Assembly (NCBI GenBank): GCA_002418005.1
Contig: DIDF01000003.1
Coordinates: forward strand, 1,570 to 7,970
Length of the DNA stretch: 6,401 nucleotides
Source of the DNA: Lactobacillaceae bacterium UBA5807
GTDB taxonomy: Bacteria; Bacillota; Bacilli; Lactobacillales; Lactobacillaceae
Reading direction: 5' to 3'
Shown here piece by piece: positions 1-6,337 of the stretch. Under the pieces are notes generated by a model. The model was given only the letters and a program-made list of their open reading frames with translations. It was not told the origin of the DNA and did not search any database. Position 1 is the first letter of the stretch; each line of letters opens with the position of its first letter. The translations under genes were made by a program, and so were the position numbers.

Positions 1-335
1 ACTGAAAATAAGGTGAGTTGACTTTGAAAGAGTACATGATGCTTGGAAACATGACAATGCTGCTCTAGTAACTTATGTAAACTAATCGCTGAGACATTAG
101 ACTCAAGCATAAAACGATTAATCACAGCCTTAGTTGTACGAGGGATAAGCACCCAGCCCAATTTAGCATCTTTCCACAAAGACTGATACACACCGAAAAT
201 TGGCATATCATAATAGTTAATGACCAGTTGCGTATGTTGGCTCGGCTGATAGTCATTTAGCTTACGATAAGGCACTTCTGGCGAGTCACTTTCAATATAC
301 GATTTCAACAGCACTCTATCCCAAGTTTGATTCAT
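1..335 (-). CDS. Partial small protein, possibly ComK-like competence regulator (3' end outside window)
   Basis: The reading frame opens with ATG at 335 and stays open for 111 codons to the window edge, so the C-terminus is missing. A strong SD (AGGAGG on the minus strand, 340-345) lies 4 bases upstream and supports this start. There is no signal peptide or membrane segment. Residues 36-65 (QLVINYYD, then GVYQSLW and WVLIPR) and the end (VSKHHVLFQSQLTLF, about 96-110) can be laid over ComK, where a KP.QIL segment is followed by a basic stretch, then K.PI.(V/I), then a hydrophobic LFPT. ComK activates late competence genes by binding DNA. The match is by eye and weak: the Cys/Gly-Ser-Ser motif of Bacillus ComK is not visible. 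A 128-base gap separates it from the polymerase gene, so it is probably not part of the polysaccharide operon. The coding frame is solid, but the function is tentative. Confidence 0.7.
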   Translation of the reverse strand, partial: MNQTWDRVLLKSYIESDSPEVPYRKLNDYQPSQHTQLVINYYDMPIFGVYQSLWKDAKLGWVLIPRTTKAVINRFMLESNVSAISLHKLLEQHCHVSKHHVLFQSQLTLFS

Positions 336-336
336 A

Positions 337-355
337 AATCCTCCTCTAGGAGATT
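337..355 (-). promoter_or_regulatory. Possible SD-sequestering hairpin in leader of the ComK-like gene
   Basis: Read on the minus strand, AATCTCC and GGAGGATT flank a four-base TAGA loop. The core CTCC/GGAG pairs perfectly. One G-U pair and, past a bulged A, two A-U pairs could extend the stem. The right arm is the SD of the ORF starting at 335, so folding would hide the ribosome binding site. The stem is short and its stability was not computed. It may simply reflect a purine-rich SD lying near pyrimidines. Confidence 0.3.
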
Positions 356-364
356 GATTAATTC

Positions 365-392
365 ATAATAAATGCCTAACAAAAAATCTTAA
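365..392 (-). promoter_or_regulatory. Candidate vegetative promoter for the ComK-like gene
   Basis: On the minus strand TTAAGA (387-392) serves as a -35 element matching 4 of 6 consensus bases. A 16-base spacer separates it from TATTAT (365-370), a -10 element matching 5 of 6. Transcription would start near 358, giving a leader of about 22 bases that contains the SD and the small hairpin. The surroundings are AT-rich, which raises the chance of a random match. Confidence 0.35.
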
Positions 393-463
393 AATACGAC
401 TCTTTTATAAATCAATGAGCATGAAATAAATGTGTACAATATTACTAAATCACACTGGACTAA

Positions 464-1741
464 TTAAACCATACTGTCTAATTTATCATGTTTATTGAAT
501 AGAACTTGCACGTACATATAAAAGCTAAACGTCAGCATGATAAAGCTATTATCCACGATGGCGTTAAGTAATAGAATAATAAGTAAAAAGGGCAGTGCGT
601 ATTTTTTAAACTTATGACTATACCAAACGTATGGCACAAAATATAATAATGACGTCTGAAAAAAGCCATTCAGAGCTAAGGAGGCTAAAAGTCCGCTAGA
701 CAACCCATCATTACCGCCGACTATCAATCTGCTAGAGTCCATATATTGTTGAACAGCAGCTGTATTTCCCCATCCATTTCCTAGAAATGGATGCTGTAAC
801 CAAGCCTGATAACTCGCGGTAATGTCATTAATTCTAAATGAAACAGAGCCACGACCAGTACTATATTTTGCTATCAGCAAAATAACTAAAGCGAGGATTA
901 TGACAGGTAAAAACAAGCACATTATGGTCTTCACTGACTTAGGCATATTTTTATAAACATACAAATAAAGGGCTAAGATGGCAATGAATACACCTGTAGT
1001 TGATGTGGTGGTGACCATAGTGATTAGTAAAATCATTAGTTGCAAGAGCCATAACTTTTTATGCGTTTTTTGCGTTTCTATGAACAATAAAATTAACAAA
1101 GCGAGGGTCAATACAAACGAATACATCGGTGCTTCAGTAAATATTCCTGTATTTCGAAGCAAGTTAAGACCTAAAAAGGGGACAAATCCCTGCGTATTAA
1201 ATAATAACCCGAAATACCCATATATTACCCTTTTCTGCCCCCAATTGATTTCAATAGTGATATTCGAATTTATATGAAAAAACATGACTATAAAATAAAG
1301 TATTAGAGAAACTATAGCATAGGTAACGACGATATTTTTAAAAGCAACAAACAAATCAACTGAACGTTGCCTTTTAAATTGATAATATAACCAATTAAAT
1401 ATAATGAAAGGAAAAAATATATACGTTATGACATTCACTAATAACCTAGAATTTCCTAAAATGTTTCTTAAGAAAACAATTATTATAACAGAATAATATA
1501 CTAACAACGCAAGGATATATCGATAATTTATTTCCTTGTTTCGGATCAAGTTAGTTATAGAGTAGAAAAAGATTATACACAACACAAATAAAAAGGCTGA
1601 TAACAACTTGCGATATAGTTGATCATTTTGAAAATACACTGTGCTAGCTGATAGAAATAAAAAACAAGCTAATACATAGTTAATAAATCCAAATTTTTTT
1701 AAATGAATCACATATTTGTCCGAATTGATCAAACTACTCAT
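464..1741 (-). CDS. wzy: Polytopic Wzy-like repeat-unit polymerase (O-antigen ligase/polymerase superfamily)
   Basis: This 425-residue integral membrane protein probably joins lipid-linked repeat units into polymer on the outer face of the cytoplasmic membrane. About 11 hydrophobic segments are visible, roughly at residues 17-37, 45-65, 74-94, 102-120, 133-155, 207-224, 229-243, 247-263, 272-291, 349-373 and 382-410. A long polar extracytoplasmic-type loop (about 292-348) carries HPFLGNGWGN at 317-326, typical of Wzy/WaaL proteins, and GIFTEAP at 199-205 resembles another motif of that superfamily. The length is normal for a polymerase. ATG at 1741 is supported by AAGGGG 9 bases upstream, lying in the last codons of the preceding gene, from whose stop it is 6 bases away. 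It is the last gene of the operon. It appears more AT-rich than the GT4 gene at the other end, as is common for wzy. A Wzx flippase is less likely because the loop motif is ligase/polymerase-like. Confidence 0.85.
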   Translation of the reverse strand: MSSLINSDKYVIHLKKFGFINYVLACFLFLSASTVYFQNDQLYRKLLSAFLFVLCIIFFYSITNLIRNKEINYRYILALLVYYSVIIIVFLRNILGNSRLLVNVITYIFFPFIIFNWLYYQFKRQRSVDLFVAFKNIVVTYAIVSLILYFIVMFFHINSNITIEINWGQKRVIYGYFGLLFNTQGFVPFLGLNLLRNTGIFTEAPMYSFVLTLALLILLFIETQKTHKKLWLLQLMILLITMVTTTSTTGVFIAILALYLYVYKNMPKSVKTIMCLFLPVIILALVILLIAKYSTGRGSVSFRINDITASYQAWLQHPFLGNGWGNTAAVQQYMDSSRLIVGGNDGLSSGLLASLALNGFFQTSLLYFVPYVWYSHKFKKYALPFLLIILLLNAIVDNSFIMLTFSFYMYVQVLFNKHDKLDSMV

Positions 1742-1747
1742 ACTGAT

Positions 1748-2767
1748 TTACCCCTTAGCGCTGTTTTTTAGAGCATCTATGATACTTCGACTAGCCCTCT
1801 TAATAAAGTAGCCACTTCTAACCTTCTTAGACATAGCGACTGCATTTGCTTTTATCTCGGCATAACGCTCCATTGAAATTTTTGCTAGAATAGCATCAAT
1901 CTCGTTTAAAGATTCAACAACTAATCCAAGATTATTTTTCGTAACAAACTCACTAATCGTTGATTCTTTCCAAACAATTACCGGCATCCCCGTTGCTAAG
2001 TACAGCGATAATTTATGTGGGCTATTAAATTTTTCATAATTACCATAAACGCCAGCACAAGTATCAGTCCGATCACCATCCCAGATGAGACCAAAACTTT
2101 CATTCATTTTACCAATTAATTCGTCCGGTGTAAATGCGCCTTTATACGAGATATTGTTAGGGTATTCCTTCAACTCGTTAGGGCCATACGCATTAAATTG
2201 CGTTTTAACTGCCAACTGCCCTAAAAAAGTAGACTTTCCCAAATTACCAGCAAAAGCAATGCATAATGCCTCTGTTGGTACTACAATGGGATTACGAGAT
2301 AAGTAATCAAAAATCTGAAGACTAACAATTGGTAGCCTAATTCCGGCATCTTGCAATAGCTTCTTCATCACATTATTATGAACAATCAGGCCATCAAACT
2401 TTTGTAATAATGCTAGTTCAGTCCCCTGAAACCCATGCTGCACAGTAAAATATCGTAAGGATTCCAGATCATGGATAATCGCAATTTTTTTAATCTTCTT
2501 ATTCTGAGTCAATTGAGATAAAACTAATTTATCAACCTGCTTGCTCCCTAGCGGAAATTGATAAAACAAGTACCCACTGTGAAGCTTACTAAGTTGATAA
2601 ATGAATTTGTATACAGACAGTAGCTTTTTGAGTTCAGATTCATAGAAATAATAGGGAATACAATGAAATCCTGTAGATACCAAAACATCAGCAATATCAT
2701 TTTTTGCTTTATATTGCGCAGTATCGTCCCTATCTGTCGTCCTCAAGTCAATAATCACTTTATACAT
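1748..2767 (-). CDS. Gtf3/WbbI-type glycosyltransferase, likely galactofuranosyl- or glucosyltransferase
   Basis: This cytoplasmic GT-B-like transferase has no membrane segment. In the 339-residue form from ATG 2767, the N-terminal domain starts MYKVIIDLR. Key stretches are IIHDLESLR (97-105), IAFAGNLGK (170-178), GLIWDGD (226-232) and an uninterrupted block at about 241-258 of the form YGNYEKFN then SPHKLSLYLA, followed by GMPVIVW. The IWDGD and YNxPHKxSLYLA blocks are characteristic of the streptococcal Gtf3 / beta-1,6-galactofuranosyltransferase family. Substrate cannot be fixed between UDP-galactofuranose and UDP-glucose. An ATG lies two codons further upstream (2773), but the SD GAGGAG (2775-2780) is 1 base from it and 7 bases from ATG 2767, so 2767 is preferred. 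The upstream neighbour is the GT4 pseudogene, which stops 20 bases before this start. The final Lys-Gly-stop codons carry the SD of the polymerase gene, suggesting coupled translation. Confidence 0.85.
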   Translation of the reverse strand: MYKVIIDLRTTDRDDTAQYKAKNDIADVLVSTGFHCIPYYFYESELKKLLSVYKFIYQLSKLHSGYLFYQFPLGSKQVDKLVLSQLTQNKKIKKIAIIHDLESLRYFTVQHGFQGTELALLQKFDGLIVHNNVMKKLLQDAGIRLPIVSLQIFDYLSRNPIVVPTEALCIAFAGNLGKSTFLGQLAVKTQFNAYGPNELKEYPNNISYKGAFTPDELIGKMNESFGLIWDGDRTDTCAGVYGNYEKFNSPHKLSLYLATGMPVIVWKESTISEFVTKNNLGLVVESLNEIDAILAKISMERYAEIKANAVAMSKKVRSGYFIKRASRSIIDALKNSAKG

Positions 2768-2774
2768 GCACATA

Positions 2775-2780
2775 CTCCTC
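2775..2780 (-). promoter_or_regulatory. Ribosome binding site deciding the Gtf3-type gene start
   Basis: GAGGAG on the minus strand lies 7 bases upstream of the ATG at 2767 but only 1 base upstream of the ATG at 2773. The spacing makes 2767 the functional start and shortens the protein by two residues, Met-Cys. Confidence 0.7.
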
Positions 2781-2787
2781 TTTATAC

Positions 2788-3263
2788 TTAACTATTATAA
2801 ATAGCGCTCATTTGAGCTACCGTTGTTTCAATGCCATAACCTGCCATTTCAACTTGATGTGCTAATTCTGTCCGATCATAATTTTTCGTTACTAAATATG
2901 ATGGAAAAAGGAAAGCATCGCTCATTTGCATCAATTCAGAAACATCATGTCTAATCCCCAGAAAGACGATTTGAGATGACAAATCCAACTGCGTTACTAA
3001 TCGAACGACCTCGTCATGTAACTCTCCTTCACCAACTAAAAACAGTACTGCCTATTCTAACACCATTCGATAGTACATGAAACGTATGATTAATTGTACT
3101 TAAAAGTGTAATGTTTAAAATACGACTAATCTGCCAAATAATTAATCCCAACATATATATCATGCTAGCCGATAACTTTATTTGATGCTCTTCCGCGCTC
3201 AAGCTATAATTCATTTTAAATCTTTCTATAAATGGACTAACCAACTAATACAATTCGATCCAT
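2788..3263 (-). pseudogene. Decayed GT4 glycosyltransferase (N-terminal domain lost, frameshifted, internal deletion)
   Basis: Two minus-strand frames carry pieces of one GT4 enzyme. Frame A (3244-3029) reads SPFIERFKMNYSLSAEEHQ and later TFHVLSNGVRI, matching the region around DKFKYSN through FKAILERQPE in the intact GT4 gene at 5214-6335. Frame B (3051-2788) continues with AVLFLVGEGEL, QIVFLGIRHDVSEL, SDAFLFPS, then RTELAHQVEMAGYGIE to the stop. Removing one G near 3052 joins A to B, and the residue spacing then equals that of the intact paralogue. After FPS about 53 residues are missing compared with that paralogue, including the EGxPxxLIE nucleotide-sugar-binding block. The N-terminal domain is absent: ATG 3263 gives only MDRIVLVG, a GT4-like first strand, before a stop. 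The GHxGR and KNH motifs are also altered. No active enzyme can come from this. The 87-codon frame B piece may be translated but would lack the acceptor domain. Exact limits are approximate. Confidence 0.85.
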
Positions 3264-3288
3264 TTCTCATAAAGTATTAGCCATATAA

Positions 3289-4185
3289 TTATTTTGGATG
3301 ATTGGTACCTTCTGCAGAATAATATTCAACTTTAGGGTTAAAGATGATGCCCACAAAGAATCCCTTCAAAATTGTACGAGCCTTAATCCATTTGAAATTA
3401 GACGTAAACACAACCCGTAGCAGCAGAGCAAAAGTTTTGACCAAATATTTAATAATTGCCGAAAAGCCCTTCTTTTTAGCAATATAAAATTTGTTTCTAA
3501 TATCAAAATAATACCGTGGTATTCTATCAGGTGATTCATGAAGAATATCTACGCCTTTGTTCTCAGACATGTGATGAATGGCCAAACTATCTAAAGCCAC
3601 ATAACTTTTAAACATCTTTGAAAGCCTATTGGTATATTCAACATCATCACCCCAAATAAAGAAGTCAGCTATTGGATACCCAAGCTGCTTGACAGCAACA
3701 GCGTTCACGCAAACCGATACGAATGAGCAGGATTTCACTTGAACAAGATGTTGACTCGTTAAATTATTCCATACCTCGCTAACAGCCGGAACATTCATGG
3801 CACAAGCAGATCCGTCAACCCATCTCACATTGCTACCAATAAAACCAAATGGTTCTTTTAATTTAGCTTTAGCCTTTAAAATTTCTTCAAATGCTGTGGG
3901 ACAGGGTTCTGTGTCATCATCCATAATCCATAACAACTCAGGATTAAAAGACATTGCCCGCTTCATACCAATATTAAAGCCGCCAGCACCACCGATATTC
4001 TGTTTAAGATAATTCACATCTACTCTATTGTCTACGATATTTTCAAGATAATCCACGGTATCTTGTCGACTATTATTATCCACCACTACAACTTTATCTA
4101 TTTGAGCAGTCTGATTTAAGATAGCGTTTAAACAGACTTTTAATAATTGAAGTTTATTGAAAGTAACGACTATTGCGATATTCAT
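3289..4185 (-). CDS. GT2 family glycosyltransferase, GlfT2/rhamnosyltransferase-like
   Basis: This 298-residue GT-A transferase adds a sugar to the lipid-linked intermediate at the cytoplasmic face of the membrane. Motifs in order are a beta-strand start (MNIAIVVTFN), VVVVDNNS (32-39), NIGGAGGFNIG (63-73), WIMDDDTEP with the metal-binding DDD at 89-91, FFIWGDDVEY (175-184) holding the likely catalytic acid pair, HH at 204-205, and YYFDIRNKFY (225-234). The NxGGAGGF block with a W/G-D-D-x-E motif is seen in GlfT-type galactofuranosyltransferases and related rhamnosyltransferases, so UDP-Galf is a plausible but unproven donor. A hydrophobic stretch at about 241-262 is probably a membrane-contact segment. 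ATG 4185 is the only sensible start. The nearest SD, AAAGGG at 4200-4205, is 14 bases away, which is long, so initiation may depend on coupling to the upstream gene, whose stop is 11 bases away. The downstream neighbour is the GT4 pseudogene. Confidence 0.85.
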   Translation of the reverse strand: MNIAIVVTFNKLQLLKVCLNAILNQTAQIDKVVVVDNNSRQDTVDYLENIVDNRVDVNYLKQNIGGAGGFNIGMKRAMSFNPELLWIMDDDTEPCPTAFEEILKAKAKLKEPFGFIGSNVRWVDGSACAMNVPAVSEVWNNLTSQHLVQVKSCSFVSVCVNAVAVKQLGYPIADFFIWGDDVEYTNRLSKMFKSYVALDSLAIHHMSENKGVDILHESPDRIPRYYFDIRNKFYIAKKKGFSAIIKYLVKTFALLLRVVFTSNFKWIKARTILKGFFVGIIFNPKVEYYSAEGTNHPK

Positions 4186-4196
4186 ATGCGATTGTT

Positions 4197-5192
4197 TTAC
4201 CCTTTCACTATTAAGTTGTTAAACACAGTATTAGGCTTATTAGACAAGTGCCTCTGATATGAAAGTTTTAAAAACCAAGTAGTTCCATCTGCCAACGCTT
4301 GTTTTACAATTGAAGACTGAGCATCTAAATTGAGATATAGTCCCAGCATCTCAGTACTTTTGTTATTTTCTGGAATTTTTTTATATTCAGCTGACGCTAT
4401 TGGAATATCTGTTCTCACAATATAGGCAATATAGGCAATATAGAAAATTAATAAATAAGCAATCAAACTTGTTTCATGTTTCATATAATCTTCAAGGATA
4501 TCCAATGTTGCCGAAATAAAGACGGAATTTAATTGTCCAGCTACACAGTAACTCGTCCATTCATTTAACTTGAAAAATTGATAGCTACCCACACCCTTAT
4601 AGATAAAATCTGTAATATTTCTAGGAGCATAGGTCGGACTTGAGAATACCTCTTCTGGGATGGGTTTCACACAATAACAAGTGGCATCCAGCCAGAGACC
4701 ACCATATTGATTAAGGATTTTGAACCTTAAATAGTCGGAAAATAACGTATTGGAAATAATACCTTGCTGCCATTTGGTCTGAATAACATCTGGAATTGAA
4801 ATAAAATGATTTAAATTCTTAAACGTAATAACAACAACTTTAGCATCACCAGAATGACGTTTAATACTGGCAATACTCCGCTTTACAATTTCTGGTGCAT
4901 TTTCTTCACCCTGAAACCAACAAGTCCAAATTATTCGATTGTTTATTATATTACCAGCAATTTTTTTAGGGTCTAACTGTTGATATTTCTGGATAACATG
5001 AGCGTACCTTTTCCGTAGATATGCTAATATAGCGTCATTTTTTATATCGAAAGCATGCTTTAATGCCACTTCAGACTTCAATATCCCTTTCCGATATAAT
5101 ACCTTATACAAGCCTACTTTAATTTTTTTAATCTCAAATGTGACTCCAAACGCCCGTGTCGATTCTAGTTGCTTTAAAATTGCATTAATCAT
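4197..5192 (-). CDS. Capsular polysaccharide synthesis-type glycosyltransferase (Caps_synth family, DXD-like)
   Basis: This 331-residue cytoplasmic sugar transferase belongs to the capsular polysaccharide synthesis group related to GT32. From ATG 5192, an N-terminal helical region of about 85 residues precedes IWTCWFQGEENAPEIVKRSI (88-107), the hallmark entry motif. SDYLRFKILNQYGGLWLDAT follows at 152-171, in which LDA takes the place of the DXD metal/nucleotide site. A hydrophobic patch (about 245-259) contains the in-frame triplet repeat YIA-YIA-YIV. Length is normal for the family. A TTG three codons upstream (5201) sits directly against the SD, whereas AAGG at 5202-5205 is 9 bases from ATG 5192, so 5192 is chosen. 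The GT4 stop is 21 bases upstream, and the GT2 gene begins 11 bases downstream. The gene ends Lys-Gly-stop with AAAGGG that may serve the next gene. Donor and acceptor are not deducible. Confidence 0.85.
   Translation of the reverse strand: MINAILKQLESTRAFGVTFEIKKIKVGLYKVLYRKGILKSEVALKHAFDIKNDAILAYLRKRYAHVIQKYQQLDPKKIAGNIINNRIIWTCWFQGEENAPEIVKRSIASIKRHSGDAKVVVITFKNLNHFISIPDVIQTKWQQGIISNTLFSDYLRFKILNQYGGLWLDATCYCVKPIPEEVFSSPTYAPRNITDFIYKGVGSYQFFKLNEWTSYCVAGQLNSVFISATLDILEDYMKHETSLIAYLLIFYIAYIAYIVRTDIPIASAEYKKIPENNKSTEMLGLYLNLDAQSSIVKQALADGTTWFLKLSYQRHLSNKPNTVFNNLIVKG
4418..4443. repeat. 9-bp tandem repeat, about 2.9 copies, inside the Caps_synth gene
   Basis: On the plus strand the unit CAATATAGG occurs at 4418-4426 and 4427-4435, and all but its last base recurs at 4436-4443. 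The unit is a multiple of three, so gain or loss of a copy would only add or remove three residues (Tyr-Ile-Ala) in the hydrophobic patch and would not break the frame. Confidence 0.9.
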
Positions 5193-5201
5193 GAAATTCA
5201 A

Positions 5202-5205
5202 CCTT
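5202..5205 (-). promoter_or_regulatory. Ribosome binding site deciding the Caps_synth gene start
   Basis: The minus-strand AAGG lies 9 bases upstream of ATG 5192. It directly abuts the TTG at 5201, which is too close for initiation. It therefore points to the ATG rather than the longer TTG form. Confidence 0.6.
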
Positions 5206-5213
5206 ACTACGCA

Positions 5214-6335
5214 TTATTGTTGCTCATATCGTGCTGCCATTTTTTCTACTTGTGTTTTAAGATCATAACCCGCATCAAGAGCAATTTCATTGCCCCTGAA
5301 CCGATTGCCAAGTGGCTCTGCCGCTTCTTTAACCGCCAAGTCAGCCCAAACATCTACTGGCTGATTCAATGATAATTGTTTTGTCGTCGGTAAGAATGCA
5401 ATGCTAGAAGCAATCGTATCTGCACAGATGATTGGTACTCCCGTAGCTTGACCCTCAATCAACGTAATAGGAAATCCTTCATACAGTGAGGGGAAAATAA
5501 TACAATCCATCGCATTCATTAAATTAGCAATATCTTCTCGCCTTCCCAACAACAAGACCTTTCCAGTTAAACCATAGTCAGCAATCTGTGATTCTATCAT
5601 AGGCTTTAATGAACCCGTACCGATTAATAACAAACGCGCCTCTGGCTGCCGTTCCAAAATGGCCTTAAACACCTTAAGTAAAAAACGATGATTCTTCTGA
5701 ATTTCAAACCTACCTACATGGCCATAAACCACATTATCGTTGAGACTAAGTTGTTGACGTAATTGAAGCCGGAGCCGATTAGAATACTTAAACTTGTCCA
5801 CAGTTACCGGATTTTGAATCACCTGAACTCGGTTTAATACTGATTCATCATAGAGCCACTTAGCAGCTTCTTTAGATACCGCATACAAATCAGTTGCCCA
5901 TTTACCTACCCGTCGTTTGCCATAACTATGTAACCATCGCTTAATCGGATTCTTAGCAACAGCATCATTCCAAGAATTATGAGATTGGATAATTATTCTT
6001 GGAACATGCATCTTCTTCGCTAACATAATTGGATAAAATAAAACCAAATTGTCAATTTGAAAGTGAATTATATCAATCTGGTGACTCTCAAAGAGGTTGT
6101 GCCACTCCTTCACATACTGAAGTAGTGACGCTTGGATTGACGTTATATAGTGAACATGGATACCGCATTCTGCCAAGAGATCACGATAATCATTATGGCG
6201 GTTTTGCAATACTAGGTGTAATTCAATATTTGGTGAGATTTTTGCCATTGTCGTGTACATATCAATGACATACTTAGATAATCCCCCATTTTTGACAAGT
6301 GTTCTGACAACAATATAGACTTGCTTTTTTGTCAC
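5214..6335 (-). CDS. GT4 family glycosyltransferase (CapH/EpsF-like)
   Basis: This 373-residue GT-B retaining transferase acts at the cytoplasmic membrane face and probably adds an early sugar to the repeat unit. The N-terminal acceptor domain (about 1-180) starts with a beta-strand and GGLSKYVIDMY (17-27), and has IIQSHNSW (115-122) and YAVSKEAAKWL (151-161). The C-terminal donor domain has QNPVTVDKFKY (174-184), YGHVGRFEIQKNH (204-216), LLLIGTG (235-241) and FPSLYEGFPITLIEGQATG (281-299). In the last, E286 and E294 form the EX7E motif expected for binding the donor sugar-nucleotide. It ends with AGYDLKTQVEKM, a usual GT4 tail. The start is GTG 6335, with GGTGA (6343-6347) 7 bases upstream and no competing in-frame start because a TAA lies just upstream. 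It follows a partial gene by 2 bases. It looks fully intact and is the closest local relative of the pseudogene at 2788-3263. Donor sugar cannot be assigned. Confidence 0.9.
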   Translation of the reverse strand: MTKKQVYIVVRTLVKNGGLSKYVIDMYTTMAKISPNIELHLVLQNRHNDYRDLLAECGIHVHYITSIQASLLQYVKEWHNLFESHQIDIIHFQIDNLVLFYPIMLAKKMHVPRIIIQSHNSWNDAVAKNPIKRWLHSYGKRRVGKWATDLYAVSKEAAKWLYDESVLNRVQVIQNPVTVDKFKYSNRLRLQLRQQLSLNDNVVYGHVGRFEIQKNHRFLLKVFKAILERQPEARLLLIGTGSLKPMIESQIADYGLTGKVLLLGRREDIANLMNAMDCIIFPSLYEGFPITLIEGQATGVPIICADTIASSIAFLPTTKQLSLNQPVDVWADLAVKEAAEPLGNRFRGNEIALDAGYDLKTQVEKMAARYEQQ

Positions 6336-6337
6336 TT

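Larger units (their letters stand above)
336..463. other. Intergenic gap between polymerase gene and ComK-like gene
   Basis: This 128-base AT-rich gap ends the polysaccharide operon on the left. No GC-rich stem followed by a T-run is visible, so no intrinsic terminator can be assigned. The nearest thing is a weak stem of only A-T pairs (TAAAA/TTTTA around GAGTCGTA) followed a few bases later by six Ts. The gap also holds the candidate promoter and SD hairpin listed separately. Read-through from the operon into the next gene cannot be excluded. Confidence 0.6.

Noticed and set aside
380..412. A-T stem followed by six Ts on the minus strand after the polymerase gene
   Set aside because: The stem has only five A-T pairs and would not be stable enough for an intrinsic terminator.
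978..1277. 99-codon plus-strand ORF inside the polymerase gene
   Set aside because: It is antisense to a gene with clear Wzy features, has no recognisable motif, and plus-strand genes are otherwise absent from the window.
2085..2306. 73-codon plus-strand ORF
   Set aside because: Antisense shadow of the Gtf3-type gene, opposite its conserved WDGD and FAGN blocks.
2794..2799. Perfect TATAAT on the minus strand just before the Gtf3-type gene
   Set aside because: No -35-like hexamer lies 16-18 bases upstream (the nearest, TTGAAA, is 26 bases away). An internal promoter is possible but unsupported.
2806..2817. Palindrome GCTCA-TT-TGAGC near the end of the pseudogene
   Set aside because: Five-base arms with a two-base centre and no T-run after it. 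It is too small to call a terminator or operator.
2997..3017. Good-looking SD (AAGGAGAG) four bases before an ATG inside the pseudogene
   Set aside because: The frame stops after six codons. The purine run simply encodes the GEGEL motif of the old GT4 protein.
2788..3288. Possible insertion-sequence scar or mobile element at the pseudogene
   Set aside because: No terminal inverted repeats, target duplications or transposase fragments were seen. Simple deletions and a frameshift explain the damage.
3797..4012. 71-codon plus-strand ORF
   Set aside because: Antisense shadow of the GT2 gene, opposite the GGAGGF and DDD motifs.
6029..6268. 79-codon plus-strand ORF
   Set aside because: Antisense to the N-terminal domain of the GT4 gene, with no motif or SD support.
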